A stretch of 64,000 nucleotides of DNA from Rhodocyclales bacterium (GTDB taxonomy: Bacteria > Pseudomonadota > Gammaproteobacteria > Burkholderiales > Rhodocyclaceae), in contig JACOUN010000069.1 of NCBI GenBank assembly GCA_016177805.1, positions 1 to 64,000 on the forward strand. Reading direction: 5' to 3'. The notes under the pieces are model-generated. The model was not told the origin of the DNA, searched no databases, and saw only the letters and a list, made by a program, of their open reading frames with translations. This document shows positions 8,328 to 17,776 of this stretch, piece after piece. Within the stretch, counting starts at the first letter, position 1, and each line of letters starts with the position of its first letter. Made by a program: the position numbers and the translations under genes.

Positions 8328-10682
8328 TTACTTGATGCACACCTGACGGATCTGTTTGAGATCAGTGAGTCCTTGCAGGACTTTCTCGATGCCATCCATC
8401 TTTAGGGTGCGCATGCCTTCCTCCAGCGCCGTGGCGACCAGATCGGCGACCGGCGCGCGCTGTTGCACCAGGCGCTTGACCGCATCGGTGCCGACCATCA
8501 GCTCATGCAAGCCCAGGCGCCCGGCGTAGCCGCCGCCCGAGCAGGCGTCGCAGCCCTTGGCGCGCGCCAGGCGGAACTTCTTGTTCTGCCCGTACTTGTC
8601 GAGCAGCGTTGCCCGCAGTTCGCGCATGGCGTAGTCGGGGTCGTCGCGCCACTCGCGGGTGGCACGCAGTTCCACCGCGTACTCGTCCAGCAGCGCCGTG
8701 GTTTCCTCCTCGTCCGGGGTATAGGACTCCTTGCAGCCCGCACACAGGCGGCGCGCCAGGCGTTGCGCCAGTACCCCCAGCAGCGCGTCGGAGAAGTTGA
8801 ACGGGTCCATGCCCATGTCCAGCAGGCGCGTGACCGATTCCGGGGCGCTGTTGGTGTGCAGGGTGGACAGCACGAGGTGGCCGGTCAGCGAGGCTTCGAT
8901 GCCGGTCGCCACGGTTTCGCGGTCGCGCATCTCGCCGACCATGATCACGTCCGGATCGGCGCGCAGGAAGGCGCGCATGATGACCGAGAAGTCCAGTCCG
9001 GCGCGGCGGTTGATCTGCACCTGGCGCAGGCCGCGCTGGGTGATCTCGACCGGGTCCTCGGCGGTCCAGATCTTGCGCTGCGGGGTGTTGATGTAGCCGA
9101 GGATGGAGTGCAGCGTGGTGGTCTTGCCCGAGCCGGTCGGGCCGCACACGAAGAAGATCCCGTAAGGCTTGTTCGCGATGCTGGTCAGGCGCTCGCGGTT
9201 CCACTCCGACAGGCCCAGCTTGTCCAGCGGCAGGGGTTCCCCCGAGGCGAGGATGCGCATCACCACGTCTTCCATGCCGTTGGCGGTGGGCAGCGTCGCG
9301 ACGCGCAGTTCGATGTCGAGCGGGCCGTACTTGCGGAACAGGATCTTGCCGTCCTGCGGCTTGCGCCGTTCAGAGATGTCCAGGTCCGACATGATCTTGA
9401 TCCGCGCGACGATGGCGCTGCGATGGGTGGCCGGGATCTCGATGTAGCGCATCAGTTCGCCATCCTTGCGCACCCGCACCTGGATCTTCTGCTTGCCCGG
9501 ATAGGGCTCGATGTGGATGTCGGAAGCCTTGCTGGCGTGGGCGTCGACGATGATCTTGTTGACCAGCCGCACCAGTTCGTTGTCGGCGGCGGCGGCGATA
9601 TCCTCGACCACGGATTCGTCTTCGCGTGCTTCGGCTTCGTTGATGCTGGAGATCAGGTCGCCGATCTTCTCTTCGTCGCTCTCATCGAAGAACAGATCGA
9701 CCATCTTGCGGTACTCGGCCAGCGTGGTCGTGCACAGCCCGACGTTGTCGCGTCCCAGGATGTTCTGTATGCGCGCGCCGCTCAGGCGTCCGGGGTCGGG
9801 CGCCACGACGGTGACCTGCTTGCCATCGTCACTCAACGGCAGCCACTGGTTGGTCTCGACGAAATCGCGCTTGATGTTGCGCAGCAGCTCGGTCGGGCGC
9901 GTCAGGTCCTTGGAAAACGGCACATAGGGCAGGTTGAAGAAACTGCTCAGCGCCGCGCCGATGGCCGCCAGCGAGACCTGGAAATCCTCGATCAACACCG
10001 TTTCGATGTCCTTGTCCTTGCGCCGCGCGGCGCGCACCGCGAGTTCCAGCTCGTCGGTGGAAATGACCGCGTCTGACACCAGGTGGTCGTAGCGGGTGCG
10101 GATGCCCTGGACTTTCGGCTGGCGTTGCGCCAGAGCCACCGCCAGCGTCTGGGCCATGAGCTGGGCGCCTTCCTCCGCGATGGTCGGAAATGGTCCGCCG
10201 GGCAGGTGGTTGATCAACTGCAGCACGCCCTGCAGGTCGCCGAACGCATCGATGGCTGGGGCGACCAGCATTTCGCGGCTCTTGTAGCCGGTCTTGCTGT
10301 CGATGCTTTGCTTGAAGCGCAGGCCGGAATCGATGAGTTGCAGCTCCCCGGTGTCGGTGACATCCTTGATATTCAGCACCCGGCGGTTCAGCGCGACAAA
10401 TCCGGCGATGCTCTCCGGGCTGATCGGCAGCGCGAAATCCTTGAACGAATTGAGGCCGGTCTTGACCCGCGTCGCAATGCTGCGCCGGTCCGGGCTGACG
10501 GCGTAGATGGTGAGCCGGTCGGCGTTGAACAGTCCGCGTATGTCCTCGGCCAGCTCGATCATGATTTCGTCGTTGTTGCGCGTGGCGTGAATGCGGGTCG
10601 CGAGCGCCTGCAGTCGCTGCATGAACTGGAGCTGGATTTTCGCGTTGCTGATGGTGACGGAGTGCGAGGCGGGGTTTTCCAT
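8328..10682 (-). CDS. GAF domain-fused PilB/GspE-type secretion ATPase
   Basis: A 784-residue hexameric traffic ATPase. An N-terminal GAF domain (about residues 25-175; GYKSREMLVAPAIDAFGDLQGVLQLIN) precedes a GspE/MshE-type N-domain (about 190-340), a fold known to bind c-di-GMP in some family members. The ATPase core has Walker A GPTGSGKTTT, the Asp box SDIHIEPY, Walker B DPDVIMVGEMRD, the His box HLVLSTLHTN, and two CxxC pairs of a zinc site (CAGC and CDAC) separated by an unusually long insert of about 65 residues. The ATG at 10682 is preferred; a TTG at 10754 would add 24 polar residues. No pilus or type II secretion genes are adjacent, so its machine is unknown. It leads a c-di-GMP/cyclic-nucleotide operon. 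Confidence 0.85.
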   Translation of the reverse strand: MENPASHSVTISNAKIQLQFMQRLQALATRIHATRNNDEIMIELAEDIRGLFNADRLTIYAVSPDRRSIATRVKTGLNSFKDFALPISPESIAGFVALNRRVLNIKDVTDTGELQLIDSGLRFKQSIDSKTGYKSREMLVAPAIDAFGDLQGVLQLINHLPGGPFPTIAEEGAQLMAQTLAVALAQRQPKVQGIRTRYDHLVSDAVISTDELELAVRAARRKDKDIETVLIEDFQVSLAAIGAALSSFFNLPYVPFSKDLTRPTELLRNIKRDFVETNQWLPLSDDGKQVTVVAPDPGRLSGARIQNILGRDNVGLCTTTLAEYRKMVDLFFDESDEEKIGDLISSINEAEAREDESVVEDIAAAADNELVRLVNKIIVDAHASKASDIHIEPYPGKQKIQVRVRKDGELMRYIEIPATHRSAIVARIKIMSDLDISERRKPQDGKILFRKYGPLDIELRVATLPTANGMEDVVMRILASGEPLPLDKLGLSEWNRERLTSIANKPYGIFFVCGPTGSGKTTTLHSILGYINTPQRKIWTAEDPVEITQRGLRQVQINRRAGLDFSVIMRAFLRADPDVIMVGEMRDRETVATGIEASLTGHLVLSTLHTNSAPESVTRLLDMGMDPFNFSDALLGVLAQRLARRLCAGCKESYTPDEEETTALLDEYAVELRATREWRDDPDYAMRELRATLLDKYGQNKKFRLARAKGCDACSGGGYAGRLGLHELMVGTDAVKRLVQQRAPVADLVATALEEGMRTLKMDGIEKVLQGLTDLKQIRQVCIK

Positions 10683-11159
10683 GCTGGGCTTGACCTTGTA
10701 GCCGGTCCGCGTGTTGGCGCTATGGTCTGGGTGCGATCCGTGTCGGTCGTTCAATTGTAGAACGCTGTCTTGCCCGATGGCGAGCGATCATTCAGCGGCG
10801 CGCGCGTATCAACGGAGTCTCGTGCTGGCGCAAGGGCAGCGCCATCCGTCGCCGTTGGCGTGTGGCGCCGAATGGGGCCGGGGTTGGTGTATAATCAAAA
10901 ACTTGCTCGCGGCAGGGGTGGTTTGCGGCGAGCGCGCCAGTGGTTTTCACATGGTGTCTTGCTCGCGCCGCAGGCGCGGACCGCAACCACGTCGTTGCGG
11001 AACTCGATGCTATCGCCCGTGGGGCGTGCCTGCCTGAGTGCCGTGCGGTTTCTGCGCCGCCCGTCGTTCCGTTGCACCCCCGTCACGTACGTATGCCGCG
11101 CCGTGCCGCGCGCGTACTCCCTCACATATACCTGGTGTTGACCAGGTCAGGAAAAACTG
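10683..11159. other. Intergenic region between the ATPase operon and infA
   Basis: A stretch of 477 bases between two divergent genes. It carries a clear TATAAT at 10890 on the plus strand, which would give infA an untranslated leader of about 260 bases. No convincing small gene, tRNA or repeat was seen in it. The ATPase operon promoter must also lie in the left part but no clear consensus stands out. Confidence 0.5.
10890..10895 (+). promoter_or_regulatory. -10 element (TATAAT) upstream of infA
   Basis: A perfect TATAAT in the context GGTGTATAATC. No good -35 hexamer sits 17 bases upstream, but the TGT just before it can partly compensate as an extended -10. The next gene on this strand is infA, about 260 bases away. 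Confidence 0.5.
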
Positions 11160-11378
11160 ATGGCCAAGGAAGAACTGCTGGAAATGGAAGGCGTCGTCGA
11201 CGAGGTCCTTCCCGATACGCGTTTCAAGGTGATGCTGGAAAACGGTGTGGTCGTGAACGCCTATGCGTCGGGCAAGATGCGCAAGCACCGCATCCGCGTT
11301 CTGGCGGGCGACCGGGTCAGCGTCGAGATGTCGCCCTATGATCTGACCAAGGCGCGTATCCGCTTCCGCCACAAATAA
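11160..11378 (+). CDS. infA: Translation initiation factor IF-1
   Basis: A 72-residue OB-fold protein of exactly the usual family length. It begins [20 protein letters not shown] and contains [28 protein letters not shown] and [13 protein letters not shown], the hallmark IF-1 sequence. IF-1 binds the ribosomal A site during initiation together with IF-2 and IF-3. A modest GG-rich site precedes the ATG. It stands alone rather than in a ribosomal protein cluster, as the extra infA copies of many betaproteobacteria do; a second copy elsewhere is likely but cannot be seen here. It converges with the CoA-ester lyase gene, with 4 bases between the stops. Confidence 0.95.
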   Translation: MAKEELLEMEGVVDEVLPDTRFKVMLENGVVVNAYASGKMRKHRIRVLAGDRVSVEMSPYDLTKARIRFRHK

Positions 11379-11382
11379 GGCT

Positions 11383-12381
11383 TCACGCCGGATCGAAGTA
11401 CCGCTGCCGGACTTCTTCCGGCAGCGCCATGCCGGTACCGTGGGCGCGGCACAGCAGGGTCCAGTAGTACCGGTACGAAGCGCGATCGTGCAGCTTGCCG
11501 CTATGCCGCGTCGGACCCCACCCCGCATCCTGCGCCCCGAACAGGATCTCGACCGCGTCTTCGACTTCGGCGAAGTCCGGGCGCATCGCCTCGATGATGG
11601 GGCGGATCTGGTTGGGGTGGATGCTCCACATGCGCAGATAGCCGAACTCGCGTCGCGCGCGTTGCGCATCTGCAAGAATCAGGCTGGTGTCGCTCAGCTC
11701 GGTCGTGACGTTGTGTGACGGCACGACGCCGTTGGCCAGCGCGGCGGCTGCGATCTCGGTCTTGGCCCGTACGATCAGCGGATGCGAGAACTGCCCTGGA
11801 CTGGTCATCGCCGTGCCGGGGATGGCGCCGTGATGTGCCGAAACAAAATCCATCAGACCGAAGTCCAGCGATTCGACGCGTTCCAGTGCCGCGATCTCCC
11901 ACACCTCGCGTAACGCGCCGTGGGTCTCGATGAGCACATGCACGGGTATCGGGGTGTCGATGCGGTGAGCCTGTTCCGTGTCGCGCAGCGCCTGGATCTG
12001 GGTCCGGGCATCGGCGGCGGAGCGCACCTTGGGCAAGGTCAGGAATGCCAGCCGCTGGCCGGCCGTCCCGATCAGGATGTCGATGTCACGCTCCCAGTGC
12101 GGATGGGTGATGTCATGGATGCGCGCCCCGACGCGTTGGTGGCGATTGTCGCCACTCATGATCACCGACGCCGCCATGTGTGCATGCTCGGTTTCGGCGC
12201 CCGCGCGCGCACCGTCCTCGCAGTCGCAGGTGACGTCGAAAACCGGACCCATCTCGCCCTGCAGCGTCAGCGCCTTGCGCATCAGCTTCTCCGATCCGGC
12301 GTAGTGATCGACCACCGGCAGGACGGGGAAGGCGCGCTCCCCGGCGAAAAGCACGTCACGTGGATGCGGGGCGGGGGTCAT
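11383..12381 (-). CDS. HpcH/HpaI aldolase / CoA-ester lyase family protein (CitE/Mcl-like)
   Basis: A 332-residue TIM-barrel lyase of the citrate lyase beta / malyl-CoA lyase superfamily. Visible family features are FDVTCDCEDGARAGAE with its acidic metal ligands, FLTLPKVRSAAD, HVLIETHGALREVWEIAAL, SLDFGLMDFVSAHHGAI, and MWSIHPNQIRPI near the end. Members cleave or form 3-hydroxy-acyl-CoA esters such as malyl-CoA or citramalyl-CoA; the exact substrate cannot be fixed from sequence by eye. The ATG at 12381 has a GGAGA ribosome site; a longer in-frame start would read through the mdh terminator region and is rejected. It lies downstream of mdh on the same strand but beyond a terminator, so expression may be separate or by read-through. 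Linkage to mdh suggests C4-acid metabolism. Confidence 0.8.
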   Translation of the reverse strand: MTPAPHPRDVLFAGERAFPVLPVVDHYAGSEKLMRKALTLQGEMGPVFDVTCDCEDGARAGAETEHAHMAASVIMSGDNRHQRVGARIHDITHPHWERDIDILIGTAGQRLAFLTLPKVRSAADARTQIQALRDTEQAHRIDTPIPVHVLIETHGALREVWEIAALERVESLDFGLMDFVSAHHGAIPGTAMTSPGQFSHPLIVRAKTEIAAAALANGVVPSHNVTTELSDTSLILADAQRARREFGYLRMWSIHPNQIRPIIEAMRPDFAEVEDAVEILFGAQDAGWGPTRHSGKLHDRASYRYYWTLLCRAHGTGMALPEEVRQRYFDPA

Positions 12382-12420
12382 CGCATGGTTCTCCGGTGGT
12401 TGGCAGTGCGAAGGGTGGAC

Positions 12421-12451
12421 AAAAAAAGAGCGCACCGGCAGCGTGCGCTCT
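12421..12451 (-). terminator. Rho-independent terminator after mdh
   Basis: Read on the minus strand, a 9-bp perfect stem (AGAGCGCAC / GTGCGCTCT) with a 7-base loop is followed by a run of seven T. It lies about 20 bases past the mdh stop codon. Confidence 0.85.
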
Positions 12452-12469
12452 TGTCCAGCCAGGAGGTGA

Positions 12470-13462
<993 letters not shown>

Positions 13463-13702
13463 GTGATTACTCCCTCAATAGCGACTAAGAAACTGCGAAG
13501 TGAACCCAGGCGGTGCCACGGCAATGGCTGTTGAAGCCGACTATGGCATGAAGCCGGTAAGGCTATCACCCGGAATCCTGCGTGTGGCGGCAGGCAGCAA
13601 CCAGGGCTGCTTGTGCGCCGCGAAAATTCGTTTGCCTTCCATCGGGCGTCATGATGCAAGCGCACAATCGAGGCGGCAGAATGGTAGTCTCGAAGCGGCG
13701 AA

Positions 13703-13743
13703 TTGTCAAACTACATCTTCTATCTTATATAAGATAGAAGATG
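13703..13743. promoter_or_regulatory. 30-bp perfect palindrome overlapping the gntR promoter; likely GntR operator
   Basis: Bases 13714-13743 form an uninterrupted palindrome with half-site CATCTTCTATCTTAT followed by its exact reverse complement. On the plus strand TTGTCA (13703-13708) and TATATA (13726-13731), 17 bases apart, form a sigma-70 promoter whose -10 lies at the palindrome centre. The site sits 40 bases before gntR and about 250 bases before mdh, which is divergent. GntR-family dimers bind such palindromes, so autorepression and control of mdh are the natural reading. The remaining 13463-13700 holds no recognisable gene. Confidence 0.7.
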
Positions 13744-13783
13744 ACCGATGGACGAGGCCGGTTTTTTGTGCTGAAATAGCGCC

Positions 13784-14512
13784 ATGATACAGGAATCCCC
13801 CACCTTTAGCCCCTTATACCGGCAGATCAAGGGCCTGATGTTGCAGGCGCTCGAGGCCGGCGAATGGCTGCCCGGACAGGTGATTCCGAGCGAGCAGGAA
13901 CTGGCGGCGCGCTTCAGCGTGTCGCAGGGCACGGTGCGCAAGGCGGTCGATGAAATGGCGGCCGACAACCTGCTGGTGCGCAAGCAGGGCAAGGGCACTT
14001 ATGTCGCGTCGCACAACGATCCGCGCGCGATGTTCCGCTTCCTGCGTCTTGTGCCGATGAATGGCGACATCGTGTCGCCCGAGAGCGTGCCGCTCGAATG
14101 CTGGCGCGCCAAGGCGGGGCAGGAGGCGTCGCGGATGCTCGCGATCAAGCCCGGCGACCCCATCATCATCGTGCGCCGCCTGCTGCGCTTCGCCAAGAAG
14201 CCGGTAGTGGTGGACGAAATCTATCTGCCCGGCGAAGTGTTCCAGGGCTTGACGCTGGAAATGTTGCAGTCGTGGAATGGCTCGCTGTACAGCCTGTTCG
14301 AGACGCGCTTCGGCCTGCGCATGATACGCGCGCAGGAACGCATCCGCGCGGTGGCTGCCGACCGCTCGGTCGCCGAGGCGCTCAAGACGCCGGAAGGCAA
14401 GCCTTTGTTGTCGGTCGAACGTGTCACCTATACCTATGGCGACAAGCCGGTCGAGTGGCGGCGTGGCTTGTACTCGACCGACGAACACTTCTATCTGAAC
14501 GAATTGAATTAG
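13784..14512 (+). CDS. GntR family (HutC-type, UTRA domain) transcriptional regulator
   Basis: A 242-residue repressor or activator. The N-terminal winged helix spans about residues 10-75: PLYRQIKGLMLQAL, GQVIPSEQELAARFSVSQGTVRKAVDEM, and the wing VRKQGKGTYVA. The rest is a UTRA effector-binding domain (PIIIVRRLLRF, VVVDEIYLPGEVF, AEALKTPEGKPLLSVERVTY, EWRRGLYSTDEHFY). Effectors of UTRA regulators are small metabolites; a TCA intermediate would fit the location but is not shown. It lies between divergent mdh and the sdhC operon, an arrangement conserved in betaproteobacteria, and is preceded by a large palindrome that should be its operator. Confidence 0.9.
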   Translation: MIQESPTFSPLYRQIKGLMLQALEAGEWLPGQVIPSEQELAARFSVSQGTVRKAVDEMAADNLLVRKQGKGTYVASHNDPRAMFRFLRLVPMNGDIVSPESVPLECWRAKAGQEASRMLAIKPGDPIIIVRRLLRFAKKPVVVDEIYLPGEVFQGLTLEMLQSWNGSLYSLFETRFGLRMIRAQERIRAVAADRSVAEALKTPEGKPLLSVERVTYTYGDKPVEWRRGLYSTDEHFYLNELN

Positions 14513-14563
14513 CGGGGCACGGCGTTGGCCTGCGAACGGTTAGCGCTGTGGCGGGAGCACAGT

Positions 14564-14569
14564 TATAAT
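14564..14569 (+). promoter_or_regulatory. -10 element upstream of sdhC
   Basis: TATAAT in the 123-base gap between gntR and sdhC, about 65 bases before the sdhC start. The -35 region is poor, which suggests an activated or weak promoter. A short AGCGCT palindrome lies just upstream. Confidence 0.45.
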
Positions 14570-14635
14570 TATGTGTTGCAGTGCGGTTGGGAGAATCGCG
14601 GCTGAACAGCGCCGCATATCGGGGAGTATAACTAT

Positions 14636-15022
14636 ATGAATCAAGCCATAGTCCGCAAGGAAAGGCCCAAGCATCTGGCGTTGCATCTGATACGGTTGCC
14701 CTTGCCCGGCATCGTGTCGATTTTGCACCGCATCAGCGGTGCCGGTCTGTTCCTGATGTTGCCATTCTTGCTCTACCTGTTCGATCTGAGCCTGAGCGAG
14801 AACACCTTTGCCGAATACAAGAGCTGGGTCTCGAATCCGCTGATCAAGCTGGTCCTGTTCGGCCTGTTGTGGTCCTACCTGCACCACTTCTGTGCGGGCA
14901 TCCGCTTCCTGCTGCTGGATCTGCATGTCGCGGGTGACCTTGAGCCGGCGCGCAAGACGTCGCGCATCGTACTGGGTGTCAGCCTGGCGCTGACCGTCGT
15001 GATCGGGGTGATGCTATGGTGA
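14636..15022 (+). CDS. sdhC: Succinate dehydrogenase cytochrome b556 subunit
   Basis: A 128-residue membrane anchor of complex II. It starts MNQAIVRKERPKHLALHLIRLPLPGIVSILHRISG, with the SxxHRxSG motif near the quinone site, and has three hydrophobic helices at about residues 30-50, 66-86 and 105-125. LHHFCAGIRFLLLD carries the His that ligates heme b. SdhC and SdhD anchor SdhAB to the inner membrane and pass electrons to ubiquinone. The stop codon overlaps the sdhD start, indicating translational coupling. Confidence 0.95.
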   Translation: MNQAIVRKERPKHLALHLIRLPLPGIVSILHRISGAGLFLMLPFLLYLFDLSLSENTFAEYKSWVSNPLIKLVLFGLLWSYLHHFCAGIRFLLLDLHVAGDLEPARKTSRIVLGVSLALTVVIGVMLW

Positions 15023-15363
15023 ATCGTATTGTCGTAGGCGCCCACTACGGGCTGCGTGACTGGATTGCGCAACGCGCGACCGCGGTGTTCATGGCGCTGT
15101 ACACCGTGATCTTTGCCTTTGTGGCACTGTCGCTGCCGGAGATGAGCTACGAGGCGTGGTCCGGGCTGTTCCGTGGTGGCCTGATGCGTTTCCTGACGCT
15201 GCTGTTCTTCCTGTCGCTGTTCTTCCATGCGTGGGTCGGCGTGCGCGACATCTTCATGGATTACATCAAGCCGACCGGACTCCGGCTGGCCCTGCATGTC
15301 GTGATTATCTTCCTGCTCGTCGGCTACGCCGGCTGGGCTGCCCAGATTCTTTGGAGGCTTTGA
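15016..15363 (+). CDS. sdhD: Succinate dehydrogenase hydrophobic membrane anchor subunit
   Basis: A 115-residue protein with three transmembrane helices at about residues 21-42, 57-75 and 91-112. It begins [20 protein letters not shown] with the RDWxxQR signature, followed by [11 protein letters not shown]. The His in [15 protein letters not shown] is the expected second heme b ligand region. It overlaps sdhC by 7 bases and ends 2 bases before the sdhA GTG start, so the four sdh genes are one operon. Confidence 0.95.
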   Translation: MVNRIVVGAHYGLRDWIAQRATAVFMALYTVIFAFVALSLPEMSYEAWSGLFRGGLMRFLTLLFFLSLFFHAWVGVRDIFMDYIKPTGLRLALHVVIIFLLVGYAGWAAQILWRL

Positions 15364-15365
15364 GC

Positions 15366-17046
15366 GTGAGCACAGCCAAGCGTACCTTTGATGCAGTCAT
15401 CGTAGGCGCCGGTGGCGCGGGCCTGCGCGCGGCGCTGCAACTCGCCGAATCCGGCATGAAAACCGCCGTCCTGACCAAGGTGTTTCCGACCCGCTCGCAC
15501 ACGGTTGCGGCGCAGGGTGGGGTGGCGGCCTCGCTCGGGAATTCGACCGAAGACAACTGGCACTGGCACATGTACGACACCGTCAAGGGGTCGGACTGGC
15601 TGGGCGACCAGGATGCAATCGAATTCATGTGCCGCAAGGCCAACGAAGTCGTGGTTGAGCTCGAACACTACGGCATGCCTTTCGATCGTACCGACAACGG
15701 CAAGATTTACCAGCGTCCGTTCGGCGGGCACTCGCAGAACTACGGCAAGACCCCGGTGTCGCGCTCCTGCGCGGCGGCCGACCGTACCGGTCACGCCATG
15801 CTGCACGCGCTGTATCAGCGCAACGTGCGCGCCAACACCCAGTTCTTCGTCGAGTGGATGGCGCTCGATCTGATCCGCGACGCGGACGGCAACGTCCTCG
15901 GCGTGACCGCGCTGGAAATGGAAACCGGCGAAGTCTGCATTTTCCACGCACGTGCGACGATCTTCGCGACCGGCGGTGCCGGGCGCATCTTCCAGAGCTC
16001 GACCAATGCCTTCATCAATACCGGCGACGGTCTGGGCATGGCGGCGCGCGCCGGCATTCCGCTCGAAGACATGGAGTTCTGGCAGTTCCACCCCACCGGC
16101 GTGGCCGGCGCGGGCGTGCTGCTGACCGAAGGCTGCCGCGGCGAAGGCGCGATCCTGCGCAACAGCAATGGCGAGCGCTTCATGGAGCGCTATGCGCCGA
16201 CGCTGAAGGACCTGGCGCCGCGTGACTTCGTGTCACGCTCGATGGACCAGGCTGCAGTTTGCCGGTGTCGATCCGATCAAGGAGCCGATCCCGGTGGTGC
16301 CGACCGCGCACTACCAGATGGGCGGCATTCCGACCGACTACTCGGGCCACGTGGTCGTGCCCAAGGACGGCAATCCGAACACGCCGGTGGCCGGTTTCTA
16401 CGCCGCTGGCGAATGTGCCTGTGCGTCGGTGCATGGTGCCAACCGCCTCGGCACCAACTCGCTGCTCGACCTGCTGGTGTTTGGCAAGGCCGCCGGCGAG
16501 ACTGCGGTGGAAGAACTGCAGGGCGGACAACTGCCACTGCGGCCGCTGCCGGCCGACGCGGCCGACTTCTCGCTGGCGCGCCTGGCACGCCTGGAGTCGC
16601 AGATCAATGGCGAGAGCGTGTTCGAGGTTGGTCAGGACATGCGTCGCAGCATGCAGAAGCACGCGGGCGTGTTCCGCTTCGATGCCTTGCTCAAGGAAGG
16701 TGTGAGCAAGATCAAGGAAATCGCCGAACGTGCCGGTCGCACCCAGATCGGCGACAAGTCCAAGGTGTGGAACACCGCGCGGGTCGAGGCGCTGGAGCTG
16801 GACAACCTGATCGAAGTCGCCAAGGCGACCATGGTGTCGGCCGAGGCGCGCAAGGAGTCGCGCGGCGCCCACGTGCGCGACGACGCGCCGGATACGGCGG
16901 AATTCCCGAATGGCCGCAACGATACGGTGTGGCTCAAGCACACCCTGTGGTACAGCGAAGGCAACCGGTTGGACTACAAGCCGGTCAACCTCAATCCGCT
17001 GAACGAGGGTACTGAACCGATCGCGCTGGCCAAGCGTACTTACTGA
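15366..17046 (+). pseudogene. sdhA: Succinate dehydrogenase flavoprotein subunit, interrupted by an internal out-of-frame deletion
   Basis: SdhA oxidises succinate to fumarate on covalently bound FAD. The GTG start at 15366 opens 295 good residues: [15 protein letters not shown] (FAD-binding), [13 protein letters not shown] (the FAD-linking His) and the active-site stretch [24 protein letters not shown]. The frame breaks after SRSMDQ (codon ends at 16250). Family sequence resumes one base later in another frame with [20 protein letters not shown] (from 16252) and runs 264 residues to 17046, through [18 protein letters not shown]. The segment normally between SMDQ and FAGVD (EIxEGRGC to the LPSI region, roughly 35-40 residues) is absent. 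The two parts total about 559 residues where 588-592 is usual. As written no functional SdhA is made, which is hard to reconcile with an otherwise intact TCA operon; an assembly error is the leading explanation. Confidence 0.85.
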
Positions 17047-17065
17047 ACGTCGGAGAATTACGAAC

Positions 17066-17776
17066 ATGAGCAAACGCAGCGTTCACTTCAAGATCTATCG
17101 CTACGACCCGGATCGCGACGAAAAGCCGTACATGCAGGACATCACCATCGAGCTTGAGCCTTCCGACAAGAAGCTGCTCGACGCGCTGATGCGCCTCAAG
17201 GGCAAGGACGACACCATGTCCTTCCGCCGCTCGTGCCGCGAAGGCATCTGCGGCTCCGACGCGATGAACATCAACGGCAAGAACGGTCTGGCCTGCCTGA
17301 CCGCGCTCGACGGACTGGAGCAGCCGGTCGTGCTGCGCCCGTTGCCGGGCCTGCCGGTGATCCGCGATCTGATCGTCGACATGACGCAGTTCTTCAAGCA
17401 GTACCACTCGATCAAGCCCTATCTGGTCAACGACAATCCGCCGCCCGAACGCGAGCGCCTGCAGTCGCCCGAAGACCGCGAGGAACTCAACGGGTTGTAC
17501 GAGTGCATCCTGTGCGCCTGTTGTTCCACCTCGTGCCCGTCGTTCTGGTGGAACCCGGACAAGTTCGTCGGCCCGGCCGGTCTGCTGGCGGCCTATCGCT
17601 TCCTCGCCGATACACGCGACGAGGCGACCAACGAACGTCTGGACAACCTCGAAGATCCGTACCGGTTGTTCCGCTGCCATTCGATCATGAACTGCGTCGA
17701 CGCCTGCCCCAAGGGTCTGAACCCGACCCGCGCGATAGGCAAGATCAAGGACATGATGGTGGCTCGCGCGGTATGA
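17066..17776 (+). CDS. sdhB: Succinate dehydrogenase iron-sulfur subunit
   Basis: A 236-residue electron-transfer subunit of complex II. The [2Fe-2S] site is SCREGICGSDAMNINGKNGLAC, with the Asp also seen in the E. coli protein. The [4Fe-4S] cluster is CILCACCSTSCPSFWWN and the [3Fe-4S] cluster is CHSIMNCVDACPKGLNP, next to the quinone site. Length and domain order match the family. A ribosome site (GGAG) precedes the ATG, and the stop overlaps sdhE by the ATGA arrangement. Confidence 0.96.
   Translation: MSKRSVHFKIYRYDPDRDEKPYMQDITIELEPSDKKLLDALMRLKGKDDTMSFRRSCREGICGSDAMNINGKNGLACLTALDGLEQPVVLRPLPGLPVIRDLIVDMTQFFKQYHSIKPYLVNDNPPPERERLQSPEDREELNGLYECILCACCSTSCPSFWWNPDKFVGPAGLLAAYRFLADTRDEATNERLDNLEDPYRLFRCHSIMNCVDACPKGLNPTRAIGKIKDMMVARAV

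Noticed and set aside
10683-10754. Longer version of the traffic ATPase from a TTG at 10754
   Set aside because: The added 24 residues are polar and unstructured, and no ribosome site precedes the TTG; the ATG at 10682 is preferred, though not proven.
15366-17046. Inteins, introns or programmed frameshifting to explain split sdhA and dnaK
   Set aside because: Sequence is missing rather than inserted, so splicing or a simple shift of frame would not restore the conserved residues.
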